Source: Mesorhabditis belari
Taxonomy: Eukaryota > Nematoda > Chromadorea > Rhabditida > Rhabditidae
Assembly (NCBI GenBank): GCA_958450365.1
Contig: CAUEEP010000170.1
Location: forward strand, 124,001 to 188,000
Length of the DNA stretch: 64,000 nt
Direction: 5' to 3'
Each line of letters opens with the position of its first letter. Position 1 is the first letter of the stretch. Below are positions 41,650-51,487 of the stretch, piece after piece. The notes beneath the pieces are model-generated. The model was given only the letters and a program-made list of their open reading frames with translations, had not been told where the DNA came from and did no database searches. The position numbers were made by a program, and so were the translations under genes.

Positions 41650-44600
41650 AGCCGATGAACCAGAAGTAATCGTCACTTGTTCGGATACTGAAAAATCACC
41701 CCCGTTCACCTCATCAGTGGAAATCTGTCGCCGAGAATTGGAAAAGAAACACTGACAACGCTAGAGGGAATGGCCGGGATGGGATGGGACAATCTGCAGA
41801 ATATCCCAATGGCTCAAGTCTTTGATCTCAAGTTCGGCAAGTGCTCGACGACGCCCGATGGCGGGTATTTGATCCCGGATCAAATGCAGATCTCACCGAT
41901 TAGAAAGATTGAGTTGAATAAGGTTTGGAAGCGATTTTGAAACCAATTTCCTCAAATTTCCAGATGGCCGACTACCACGAAGACTTCCAAACATACATTC
42001 AGTCGAATGCCGAAACGATCAATATGGATGCCGGCTTTCACTATGCGGCTTTCGGAATGTCTGGCTCTTTCAGCACAAAGAATCAGGAAACGAAGAGCAA
42101 ATTTGCTGCCGAGAAATCCTCGATGTTGCTCACCACTTTAGACTATCGAGCTTACACGGCAATCATCTCACCAAGTGATTTTCATCCGGATTTCATGGAG
42201 AGACTTCAAGAGATCGCTGTCGCTTTGTTCAATGGACTTGTACATAAAGTGCACTATTTGGGTGGGTACTCTTGTCATGCTGAAGGTGCTGTAGTACTGG
42301 AAGATTTGCATTTCTTAATTCTATAGCTTAATTCGATATTAGATCTACTCGGGCACCCATTTACCCGATGGTAGATCACTTCTAACGAGGAAATGGCCTT
42401 AACTCAAAGTTGGGTATCGATCCGAAACCAAGTGGACCTTATAGAATCGACAACGGTGATTCATAATCTGCAAAAATTAGCTGCCAACTTGACCTGGATC
42501 GCGAGATAGTTAACCTAGAAGTTTTCCAACAAAACAGAAAACTTCATTGGTGCTTGGTACTCCTAGCAATAAGGGCTTCCTTAAACCAAGTCTCTGTAGT
42601 GTAGTCGGTAGAGCGGTGGCGGCTGGATTTGCGGGTCGAAGGTACGAATCCTGCCTGGATTTTTTGCTTTTTTGGGATTCAACTTTATTTTTTGATTAAA
42701 CAATAACCAAGAAAAAAATATAATAAAAGGAAGTACAAATTACTCTACCCGAAAAACAACAAAACTAACATTGGTGAAGCTCAATAATCCAATGTCGAAA
42801 AAACAAGCGTCTCGAATAACAAGCACAGTAGAAAAAACCCGAGTTATTGCAACCTCTCGTAAAGCAGTTAGAAAGAATATCCTTCGGAAAGCAAGCCTGG
42901 CGTTCGGAAACTACCTGAATGTAAATTACAATATCCAGCTGAAACTCACGTAAACTTTCGCATATTTTCGAATTCAGGAGCTCCAAATTGTTTGTGGGTC
43001 ATCGACAAAAGCTTTAAGAGATTGTCCCTCTCTCCTGGATTAAAATCTGTTTCATCGAAACGTCCGCATTTGGTCAATCTTTTTATAAAAGATCTGCCTA
43101 AAGCAGAAACACTATGATTTGATATTTGCAAAATATCGAATTCCATTTAAAAAACCCCATAAGAAACAAAAAATAAAAAAAAAATTGAGAAAAAATACAA
43201 TGGATAGTGAGGAATTTCTAGAATGCCCTCAATAGGCTTTTGGATCTCCCTCCTTCAACGTTTCGTAGTTTGTAAAATGTAGCTTTTAGATAAATCCCCA
43301 AAAGCAAAGAAATCAAGACAGGATTCGAACCCTCGATCCCCAAATACATTGGCCACCGCTCTACCGACTACACTACAGAGACAGGACGACTCGCTTTAAG
43401 GAAGCCCTTATAGCCAGGAGTACCAGGCAAAATGTTTTGTTGGAATTCTGTCTAGGTTAACTATTCTGGAATTCTTCTAGGTTAACTATCTCGCGATTCA
43501 GGTCGAGTTGGCAGCTAATTTTGCAGATTATGAATCTCCGTGGTCGATTTTATAAGGTCCACTTGGCTTCGGATCGATTCCTACTTTGAGTTGAGACCAT
43601 TCTCTCATAAACTGAAAAAGAACAATTAGTCATAAAGTCTATACGTAATTTTACATAGAATAGAAGAACCCTAACATTTTTATATATGCCACATACCGCA
43701 TCCTGGATATTACGGGATCTAAACTTATACAAATAGAGTTTCTCAACTCTAAAACTTTCAGCCGAACTAATGATCCGAGATTTCGGCACCCACGTGGTCA
43801 CTCGAGCCGAACTCGGCGCCAAATATCAACAAGAGGATTATGTGGACACAACGATAAACGACAACAATGCGATCAGTTTCTCAGAGATCCGAGCCGCCGC
43901 CTCCGGCTAGTTTCCTGTCGATTTTCTCAGCCGGTGGATCGTACACCTCAACAAGCTCCTCGCAAGCCACGGAACACTTCCAGAAGTCTCTCAAACACTC
44001 GCGCATTCGTACAGATGGTGGACCCGATGTGAATCATTTGCTGAACGCCGATCCGAACAGCAAGGTACATGTCAAGCCACAAAACCTACTAAATTTCAAA
44101 GGGCTTTTGGCTTTTCTAAGCGTTTGAAAAGCTTAGAAAAGTTTCAATGTGCCCCAAAGACTTTTCTTGAAGCTCAACTATTCAACTTGGGCGTGCTCTT
44201 GGCTAATCGACTGTAATGCAGCCGTATTTCAGTCAGTTTTAAGAAACAAAGACTGAAACTTTTCTTGAAACCATTGAGCTTTTGAAAGGTTCTACTTTCT
44301 TTCCATAACTCAAAACCTAGACTCTCCCTTTGGTCGACAATCTCGTTGTCACCGATCGATCGGGTGTCCCGCTCTTCTCTCTCATCACGCCACAAAACCT
44401 GCCCACCTACGATTTCGCCACCCTCTCCAAGATTAGTCACGCAATTCGCAATGCTACGGAAAAGTATTATCGAGTGAACAAAATTGAGGGTTGCATGGAT
44501 CCAAAAGCGGCGAATTTCGATTTCAGAGTAGGTCTAGTTGAGAAATAAGCGAGTGGCCGCTCTAAAGTGTGCCCCGGTTACCGTAACCCATAACAAATGC

Positions 44601-47510
44601 TACTGTAACCCGTTTCCCTGTTGTAAGGGCTGCATTAACAGTAAATAGATAAATCTATGCATAGAAAGATTTAACCGGTGTAAAAGATACGGCGTGTGCT
44701 TGCGGTTACGGTAACCGGAACATACCCAAGACAATGAACATTGTTCGGAAAAAGTTGCCTAGTAAGAATTCAATTTTTCTCAACTTTAGGCAAACGTCAA
44801 AGCCACTTGTGTGCCTTCTGCATACAATCAGACTTTTGGTGGAGTGTATCAATATTGCAAAGTTCTCGGGAAAAACTCCTTGGTGAGTTCGGTAGTTAGA
44901 AAAGTAGAATTTGGTGGTTTTCTTCTTTTACTTGATAACACTTTTATAGGATTATTACACAACCGAATTTCAACCTTACAACCAGCAACACCTCTGTGAT
45001 CCGTTCTTCCAAAAACGGTGCCACCGGGGATTTCAAATGTGACACAATCTATGAGCCGGTGCCACTGCTGCAAGTCAACTATCCATTGCCTGATATTTCG
45101 CAAACGACTTGCAAAAAGAAGTGCAGGTATTTTAGAAGTTTAACCGAGCCAAGTACGGGAGGAGTTAAAAAGTTTTGCAAAAGCTTTTCTTCAGTAAAGA
45201 TTTTCTTTTCTTCCTTGCTTCAATTTCTCCAGTTTCTTCAGTCTTCATGGCGTTTTCAGCTACCGTAATCTGAGCCTTGTTTCAACTTTTGATTAACTCT
45301 TACAGAAACATAGTTTTCAAAAGTCTGTTTTATGTGTTAAATGTTTTAGAAAACGTATTACTGAAGAAAAAAACACTATTATGAGGTTGAGTACTATGGT
45401 ATCTCTTGTTCATTATTTTTTTTTAATTAGCGAGTTTTTCTCTAAACAAACGTTGAATCCCTAAAAATAAAAAGTGTTGAAGTGTTTAATTTTAGGTATT
45501 TTAAAACAAAAATTGTACTGATATGATGCAAATTCGCAATTAAATTCTCATTTATCTGAGATTCTTTAAAGAGAATGATAAAGAAAACGGTGGGACGAAT
45601 TTTTCTGAAAATTTGTCTATACTTCTAACTTTTTATGTTCTAGCTTTTTTCTATTTACATTAAAAAAGGGGTCAAATCGTAGAAGAAAGGATCAAATCGC
45701 ATAACCGGATCTCAAATCGCATACCGTATCCTCTCTAATAGTAGTGCACCCTAACCTTCGCCCTAAATTACTCGAAATCTCGAAAAGCGCTTATCAGAAC
45801 CTATCGATTTGGGGTCGGAAAAATGTAGCTGACGATGAGATCTTGTGGGGGATTTGAGTGTTGAGCTCTATAAAAACTTGGAAACCGTCAAATATCAAAT
45901 AGTCATCAACTCGGCTCGGCGCAGTGCATTAGTAGGGAATCTTTTCTTTCCCCTACCTGAGATTCAACGAGAGTCTCCGTGTAGTTAAACATGACTCCAC
46001 CCAATAAAGAGTAGAGAACCAACTTACTATTTAGATGAGTTAGGCTAATGGTCCATGTTTCATTGCTGTTGTTTTCTTAATAGTAGTGCACCCTAAGCTT
46101 CGCCTAAATTACTCGGAATCTCGAAAACCGCTTATCAAAACCTATCGATGTCGGGTCGGAAAATGTAGCTGACGATGAGATCTTGTGGGAGGTTAGAGTA
46201 TTGAGCTTCTGCGAAAACTTCGAAACCGTAAAATAGTCATCAACTCGGCTCGCCGGGGTGCACTACTATTAGAGAGAATACGGTAACTAATTTTAAAAAC
46301 TCGCCTTCTTGCCTCTTGAAATTTCTCAAAACAAGAGTTTTTTACAAATACTTGAGAAGCATTTTGTAGAAAAAATAGGGCTTTCCAATAAAATAAACCG
46401 TTCGTCTTTTGGTCGATTCACCGTTTCTTAAAACGATCAATGAAGATACCATACAAACACATAGTACTCAATCAACATTGGTAATCACATTTCATTACTT
46501 TGCTTTGCTTCATTGCTTTTGAAAAAGTGAAATACATAGTACTCAACCTATAGCACAATTTTAGTGGCTTCTGGGTCTGGAAAAAGTGCCACAACGAGTG
46601 CAACACCAAAGTGTACAAATACGAGGCAGCCGTCGAGACGTACTATTGCGGTGCGAAAGCCGATGTGCCAATCCCTGCCGAGACCGGTTTCCTTTTTGGT
46701 GGTCTTTATGCAAAAGGGCAAACGAATGTGTTCACTGGATCAACCGGTTGCCCCGGAAATTTCCAAGCTCATCCAATTTTCAAAGATTCTGTCATTTGCT
46801 TGAGTAGAAATTATGTGACTGATGGGCCTTATGAGGTGCAACTCGGCGGATTCTTTGGTTGCAAAACGCCGACAAATCAAAAGAAATGCCCAAGTGGGTT
46901 CACGCAATATTTGGCTAGCGCCGAGCAGGAGTGTGATGTGTTTTCTGTGTGAGGCCGAATCAATTGACGACCTATGTTCCGGTGAAAGTCAAAGGTTTAG
47001 TTTTTCTTTCTTTCTTTAACCCTACCCTATGTGACAGTGACAAAGAAATTGGTAAAAACGAGAAAATTTTGAGTTAAAACTAACGCTAATGGCTGTCTTG
47101 AGCTTGTCTTGAGCTTGTCTTGCTGTTAGCGAATGGATTTTAAGCACTTAATCGATTAAACTGATTTTTGTACTCAAAAAGGATTCGATTCCATTCTTCA
47201 GCTTGTTTTTGAAGCGCTAAGTTTGCTTTCTGATAAGAAGATAAGAAGATAAGTAGATTTTTTTCATGATAAGAAGTAGAGTGAGCTTCTCTTGGTTAAA
47301 TTTGCATAATTTAGTCGCATAAAACATTGCGAAAATCACTGCTGTTTTTAGAATTTCATAAATCTCTTTAGACCGCCTTATTCGGATATGTCAGCGTTGA
47401 GTGATGAGACTCTAAATGTGATATATTTCTATCGGAACAACACTTTCTGGCACAAGCAAAACATGACCAGGATAATCGAAGCAGCTGCTGGAGAGTTGAA
47501 AACAAAGTGA
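41650..47510 (+). CDS. MPEG1/perforin-2-like MACPF protein, frame-broken
   Basis: Exons: 41650-41922, 41964-42261, 43762-44064, 44321-44527, 44790-44882, 44950-45126, 46565-46994, and probably 47372-47510. Landmarks in MPEG1 order: GMGWDNLQN; DFGTHVVT (the MACPF G-T-H signature, 43784); HSRIRTDGG; DRSGVPL; EGCMDPKAANFDF; the Cys-rich C-terminal repeats FLFGGLY, GGFFGCKTP and CPSGFTQYLAS. MPEG1 is a phagosomal pore-forming antibacterial protein in animals. Frame breaks occur at about 41741 (GAAAA), 43900, 45011 (AAAAA) and 46941 (TTTT). Each time homology resumes in the next frame. The signal peptide and first exon were not found; the last-exon phase disagrees. Either a pseudogene or uncorrected indels. 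Its pore helices were not assessed. Confidence 0.85.
42594..42660 (+). repeat. tRNA-like module, left arm
   Basis: TCTCTGTAGTGTAGTCGGTA then GAGCGG is a good A-box/D-arm; GGTACGAATCC is a weakened B-box. The acceptor ends do not pair. Confidence 0.55.
43322..43385 (-). repeat. tRNA-like module, right arm
   Basis: Same D-arm as the left module, with a perfect B-box GGTTCGAATCC. The middle (CCAATGTATTTGG) differs from the left arm, so the two arms diverge most where an anticodon arm would be. Confidence 0.6.
44573..44722. repeat. Small inverted-repeat insert in MPEG1 intron
   Basis: CCGGTTACCGTAACC at 44573-44587 pairs with GGTTACGGTAACCGG at 44703-44717. A 150-base MITE-like insert. Confidence 0.6.
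45722..45946. mobile_element. MITE, TACCGTATTCTC family (copy 2)
   Basis: Starts TACCGTATCCTCTCTAATAG; homologous to copies 1 and 3 over its length; right end decayed (GTGCATTAGTAGGGA). Confidence 0.85.
46070..46285. mobile_element. MITE, TACCGTATTCTC family (copy 3)
   Basis: The right end GCACTACTATTAGAGAGAAT then ACGGTA is the inverse of the family's left end. Left terminus is partly lost (CTTAATAGTAGTGCACCC). Gives the family terminal repeat as about 30 bases. Confidence 0.88.
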
Positions 47511-47638
47511 ATTTTGGTTGAAAGTTTGAAGCCGAGAATTAAGTTGAAATTTTTCATTGCTTTCATTCAAATTTTGATCCCTTTCTATTTGTATACTGAA
47601 TCATTTCGAGTACTATTTAAATAAGCTCTCAAATTTAG

Positions 47639-47747
47639 GAAGTTGCTCATAGAAAATCCGGCTTTTCTTGGTGGATTCGAGTTGAGCACCGACGCTTTGG
47701 ATACTTTCATTGAAAGCACTTACCTAGCTGCGTATGAGAAAGAAGAG
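47639..47747 (+). CDS. Possible exon between MPEG1-like gene and kinase
   Basis: Bracketed by TTTAG and GTAAAG. The frame reads KLLIENPAFLGGFELSTDAL, then DTFIESTYLAAYEKEE: acidic, ordinary codons. It may be a 5' exon of the kinase gene. Not identified. Confidence 0.35.
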
Positions 47748-48011
47748 GTAAAGTAAAAAGTGTTTCCAAATGATTGTTGAGTTTTAGGAGACCGTCTAGC
47801 ACTTCAATAGGCGCTAAAACATTAACATTCTCAATCAGAAATCGATCCCATTTGCCTTTCATAAAATTTTTGATTTTATTTGCAAAACGAGTAATCAGTT
47901 TTCATCTCTTTTTCATCAAATATAAAAAAGTCATCTTTTAAAAACAAAGTCATTTTTTGTTGCTCCTTGAGCAATACAAACAATTAATTTGTGGTGGTGG
48001 TGAGAGTAATA

Positions 48012-48531
48012 TTAGGTTGATGCAAAAGTCTTTTTCATTTTTTTCGTCTGCCGTTTCAAGCCAACAAATGCACCAATTAAACTACGGTTGATTTCATTAG
48101 AAAAACCAATTATTTTTCTGCAAAATAACATTAAAACGGGTTTAAAAATATTTAATGCCTGGATTTTCTTGAGAGTATGAAGTCAAGGTAGTCAAAAAGG
48201 GCTAACTCGATGATGCGGTTTAGACACCTTAGCTAAAGAAAACCTATCTTCGTGTCAATAGATAAAAGATAGAGAAAAAAAGTTTGATATTTTGCCAAAA
48301 TTTCAGAGGAAATTCATTCAGCCAATTTGCCGTAAAGTTTTTATAGATTTTTACGAAAAAGGCGTTTTCACTCTCGAAATTTGCTTGAAAGTCAACCGAA
48401 ATTGATTTAAAAAGATGCAAATTGAACAAAAAAACACTTTTTTATAGAGCAAACTATAGATTAATTGGTGAATTTGTTACTTTTTAACAGAAGTACGAAA
48501 CAAATGAAAAAAGACTTTTGCATCAACCTAA
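48012..48531. mobile_element. Mariner-like MITE (520 bp), copy 2
   Basis: Reverse-oriented copy of 27217-27733, TA on both sides. The two differ by scattered substitutions and a few single-base indels. Confidence 0.92.
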
Positions 48532-49594
48532 TAAAACGATTTCAAAAATGAAAACAAAAAAACAAATCCATCTAAATGCTTTAGAAAGTTTGTAAAAGTC
48601 AAGTCTGAATTTGATAAAAATAAAATCAAACGAATTCGAGCGGAATTTAGAAAGCCGGTTGGTATTTGCACTACAAAACAACTCAATTCCCACGTCGAAT
48701 TTCCCATACCGAAAGCTTTGAGACTTCGTACTCGAACCTCGCGACGTTCCCTAGTTAGAGACCTCCATAGTTAGAGACAAGAGCTGGAAGTGTGGCTAGT
48801 GAGAATACTTTCCATAGTCATAAACTGGAATACTTTCCATAGACTCGGAAAATCATTTAAAGTGACACTGAAAACAAAAGAGGGACTCGAATCGACAGCC
48901 GTTCATCCTTGCTGTCCAGTTTTGAGCAAAGAGCACGAGACCAAGCAAAGGTTTGAATCGTATCTAGCTCCGTTCATGTACCTTGAGTGAATTTTTAACT
49001 TGTGAATTTTTAAAAATTGATTATCCCACAAAACTCTAGTTCTTTTCAGACAAGAAAAGCAAAAATGATAAACGTCAAATACGAAGACACTTTTCATGAG
49101 TGCTTTTCCTTTGACTCGTAAAAAATCTCTCGAACACAGCCCAAACTCTAACAATTGTCAAGAAAAAGTGTTATATTTTCCTCATACCACATGCTAATAC
49201 ATCGATCTTTCTACTTTAGGAAATGTTGCATAACATTATAAATAATTTTATGGACAGCGTGGCAAAAAAGGTTTATTCTTTGTGTTGGGTTTATCGGTTA
49301 AAACTTATCAAGTCAAAAAAGGTTCTAATTTGGGAGTTGCAGACACCTACTTAGTGACTGATTAGTCCTCTAAGCTGTGACTCTCTTATCAGCTTCTCAG
49401 AAAGGAATCCGATCCTCTTGGCGGGCATTTTTTCCACTATTTCTACTCGGACAATTTTTCCTGGCTTCTTTAAAATTTACGATGAAGCAGATTGGCGATT
49501 GTTCAGCTTTTTGGGGCAGTATTCCTTTTAGAAAATCACACACCGTAAGCATTTTTTCCGTTAAATATTTAGCTCATTTAGCTTAACAATTCAG
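48532..49594. other. Stretch ahead of the kinase; first kinase exon uncertain
   Basis: Exon candidate ending at a GTAAGC donor (49545) contains FWGSIPFRKSHT or, in another frame, FLGQYSF-stop-K, which could be a damaged glycine-rich loop. Neither phase joins the next exon. Nothing else recognised. Confidence 0.35.
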
Positions 49595-51487
49595 ACAAAT
49601 CGTGGTGAAAAAGCTTGCAAGCACTCCAGAGTTATCGCTGCAAAAGCAAGAATTGGGCTTTTTGAAGGAATTAGTTCATCCAAATATCGTCAAGTATTTG
49701 GATCGACCCGACGATTACGAAGAAAACGATGACACGTATTTTTCGATATTTATGGAATATTGCGAAGAGGGATCATTGCGGAAAGGTTTTTAGTTCTATA
49801 ATATAAATACTTGAACGATGTCTAATTGGTAAACTGGCGCTTTGGATTTTGTTACTCACTTATCCCTCATCACAAAAACCTTACAATGCATAGATTACAA
49901 AATCATTCTAAAAACCAAAATCAACTCAGGGCACTTTTGTAAATCAAAAACTCAACTCGAGCATGACCTAGGCCCAGGTTAGGCTGACAGAATTCTTAGA
50001 CTCTTTGAAACATCCCCGATTTGAACTATACTTTCAATTGTCAGCAATCACCGACACGACTCTCAACTATTCGGTGCTGACTATCATCAAATGGTCAAAG
50101 GAGATCTTCACGGCATTGCTCTATCTCAAATCAAAACGACTCGCACACCGCGATGTTAAACCGGAAAAGTGAAGCCTTTTGGATAAACCAGAAAAGGCCT
50201 AGCTAAGCAATTTTTGCAAGTTTTTCAAAAATAGGGAACGAACTCGTAAATATCAAATTTTAGCGTCTTCCTCGGTCGGGATTTTGTTCTCAAAGTCGGT
50301 GATTTCGGGGTGAGCAAGAAATTCTCTGGTGAAACGTCGAAATGTGATGACCGAGCTGGCACCTTGGCCTACATGGCTCCCGAAGTGAAAGACGAAATCG
50401 AATTGAGTGAAACGGTTTTGAAATTGGGCTAAACTTTCCACGTCAAGCAATTAGGATGTCTACAAATGCGACGTTTTCGGAGCCGGGCTCGTCATTTGGG
50501 AGTCGATGGAGAGAAGGTTGCCTAATGAGCCTAAAAATCGGACTTCGCCTTACCTTTTTTTCTAATCTAGAACATTTAGAAAAGTTGAAACGACACTTGA
50601 ATGTACACCGTCAACTTGTGACAAGGTGAAACTGCTGCAACAATGGGTGATTGGGTAAAAATTAAAATCATTTTGAAAAGTCTCCAAAAAAGTTTAGTTG
50701 TTCTTCTCATAGTCTCAAAATTGATGAAAGAAGCGGCGACGAAATGGGCTTAGCAAAACTCGCAGAGCTTGAAGAGGTAAAAACCAGTTGCTTTTAAAAT
50801 TTCAAAGCCTCACTCGGAATAGAGAAGTAACTCTCGGCTAGTTTACACTCTAAACAGTTAAGACGTGGGTTGTACAGGGTTGGCCAAAATTACCCGGACA
50901 ACTTTTTGGAAAAGTAATCGCCGCACGCTTAATTTATTTCAAAGTGTCAAGAGTTATGTAGAGAATTGTAACTCGTAATCTTGGCTACATTTATCTACAA
51001 AAAACTTCCCAATCGGATTTATGCAACTCATTTAACAAGTCCTTCAAGTAGTACTAATTCCCTATTCTACGCGCTGCTATTTTTGGCGATTTTCTACATA
51101 AAGAATTGGTTAAAAAGTCCGATAAGTTGTTCGGGTAATTTTGCCCAACTCTGTATAATAATAAAGGTTTTGTGAGTGATTTCTTTCTAGATTTTCGAGA
51201 ATTCGCCGCTCGATCCAGAACCGGAACGTTGCGAATTTCAAAAGTGCTTCGACGAGTGGAGGGTCTCTTTCCAGTCGAAACCGGAAATGAGCGAAATAAG
51301 CCTGACGCCTCCATTCATCACTTGCGGTTCACACGGCCCAAGCACCAGCAACGTTTCTACAGCGCCTCAAAAAAGCCACCCACTTTTGGAGATTTTTGAT
51401 ACCGAATGGATGCCAAAAATTGCAAAGAAAACAACTTTTCATCACTTAATGATTAATCGAAAGGCTTTGGTACATAGGGCCAACTGA
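49595..51487 (+). CDS. Ser/Thr protein kinase (NEK/STE-like), N-terminus unresolved
   Basis: Exons 49595-49785, 50045-50168, 50264-50414, 50455-50516, 50571-50654, 50713-50776, 51191-51487 join with matching phases. Exon 1 has the ATP-site lysine in IVVKKL and the helix C/hinge pattern (HPNIVKYL ... FMEYCEEGSL). The catalytic loop HRDVKPEN spans exons 2-3, followed by LKVGDFGVSKKF (DFG), AGTLAYMAPEV (APE) and the DVYKCDVFGAGLVIWE helix F. All catalytic residues visible are intact. Exon 7 ends in a 60-residue Ser/Pro-containing tail and TGA. The G-loop exon upstream is unclear. Intron 6 contains a 283-bp MITE. It is most like NEK or GCN2/STE kinases by memory; subfamily unsure. The frames just downstream may originally have belonged to it. 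Confidence 0.85.
50873..51155. mobile_element. TACAGGGTTGG MITE (283 bp) in kinase intron 6
   Basis: Ends TACAGGGTTGGCCAAAATTA and its inverse (TAATTTTGCCCAACTCTGTA), then CCCGGACAACTTTT against AAGTTGTTCGGG. No coding capacity. It resembles other nematode Tc1/mariner-type MITEs with TACAGGGT ends. Confidence 0.85.

Larger units (their letters stand above)
42383..43611. mobile_element. Foldback element with tRNA-like arms in MPEG1 intron
   Basis: Arms of about 270 bases (42383-42660; 43322-43611) are reverse complements: AAGGGCTTCCTTAAA, TAGTTAACCTAGAAG-like, CAAGTGGACCTTATA. Each arm contains one tRNA-like module. The 660-base centre carries a 60-codon plus frame with basic composition (SRKAVRKNILRKASLAFG) and a mirror frame; neither is recognised. 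No clear target duplication. Confidence 0.85.
45381..46549. mobile_element. Decayed mariner-like MITE hosting two other MITEs
   Basis: AGGTTGAGTACTATG at 45382 and its inverse CATAGTACTCAACCT at 46533-46547 are candidate ends. Inner sequence near 45590-45690 resembles that of the 40529 MITE. Two TACCGTATTCTC MITEs have inserted inside. All of this lies within the last long intron of the MPEG1-like gene. Confidence 0.55.
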
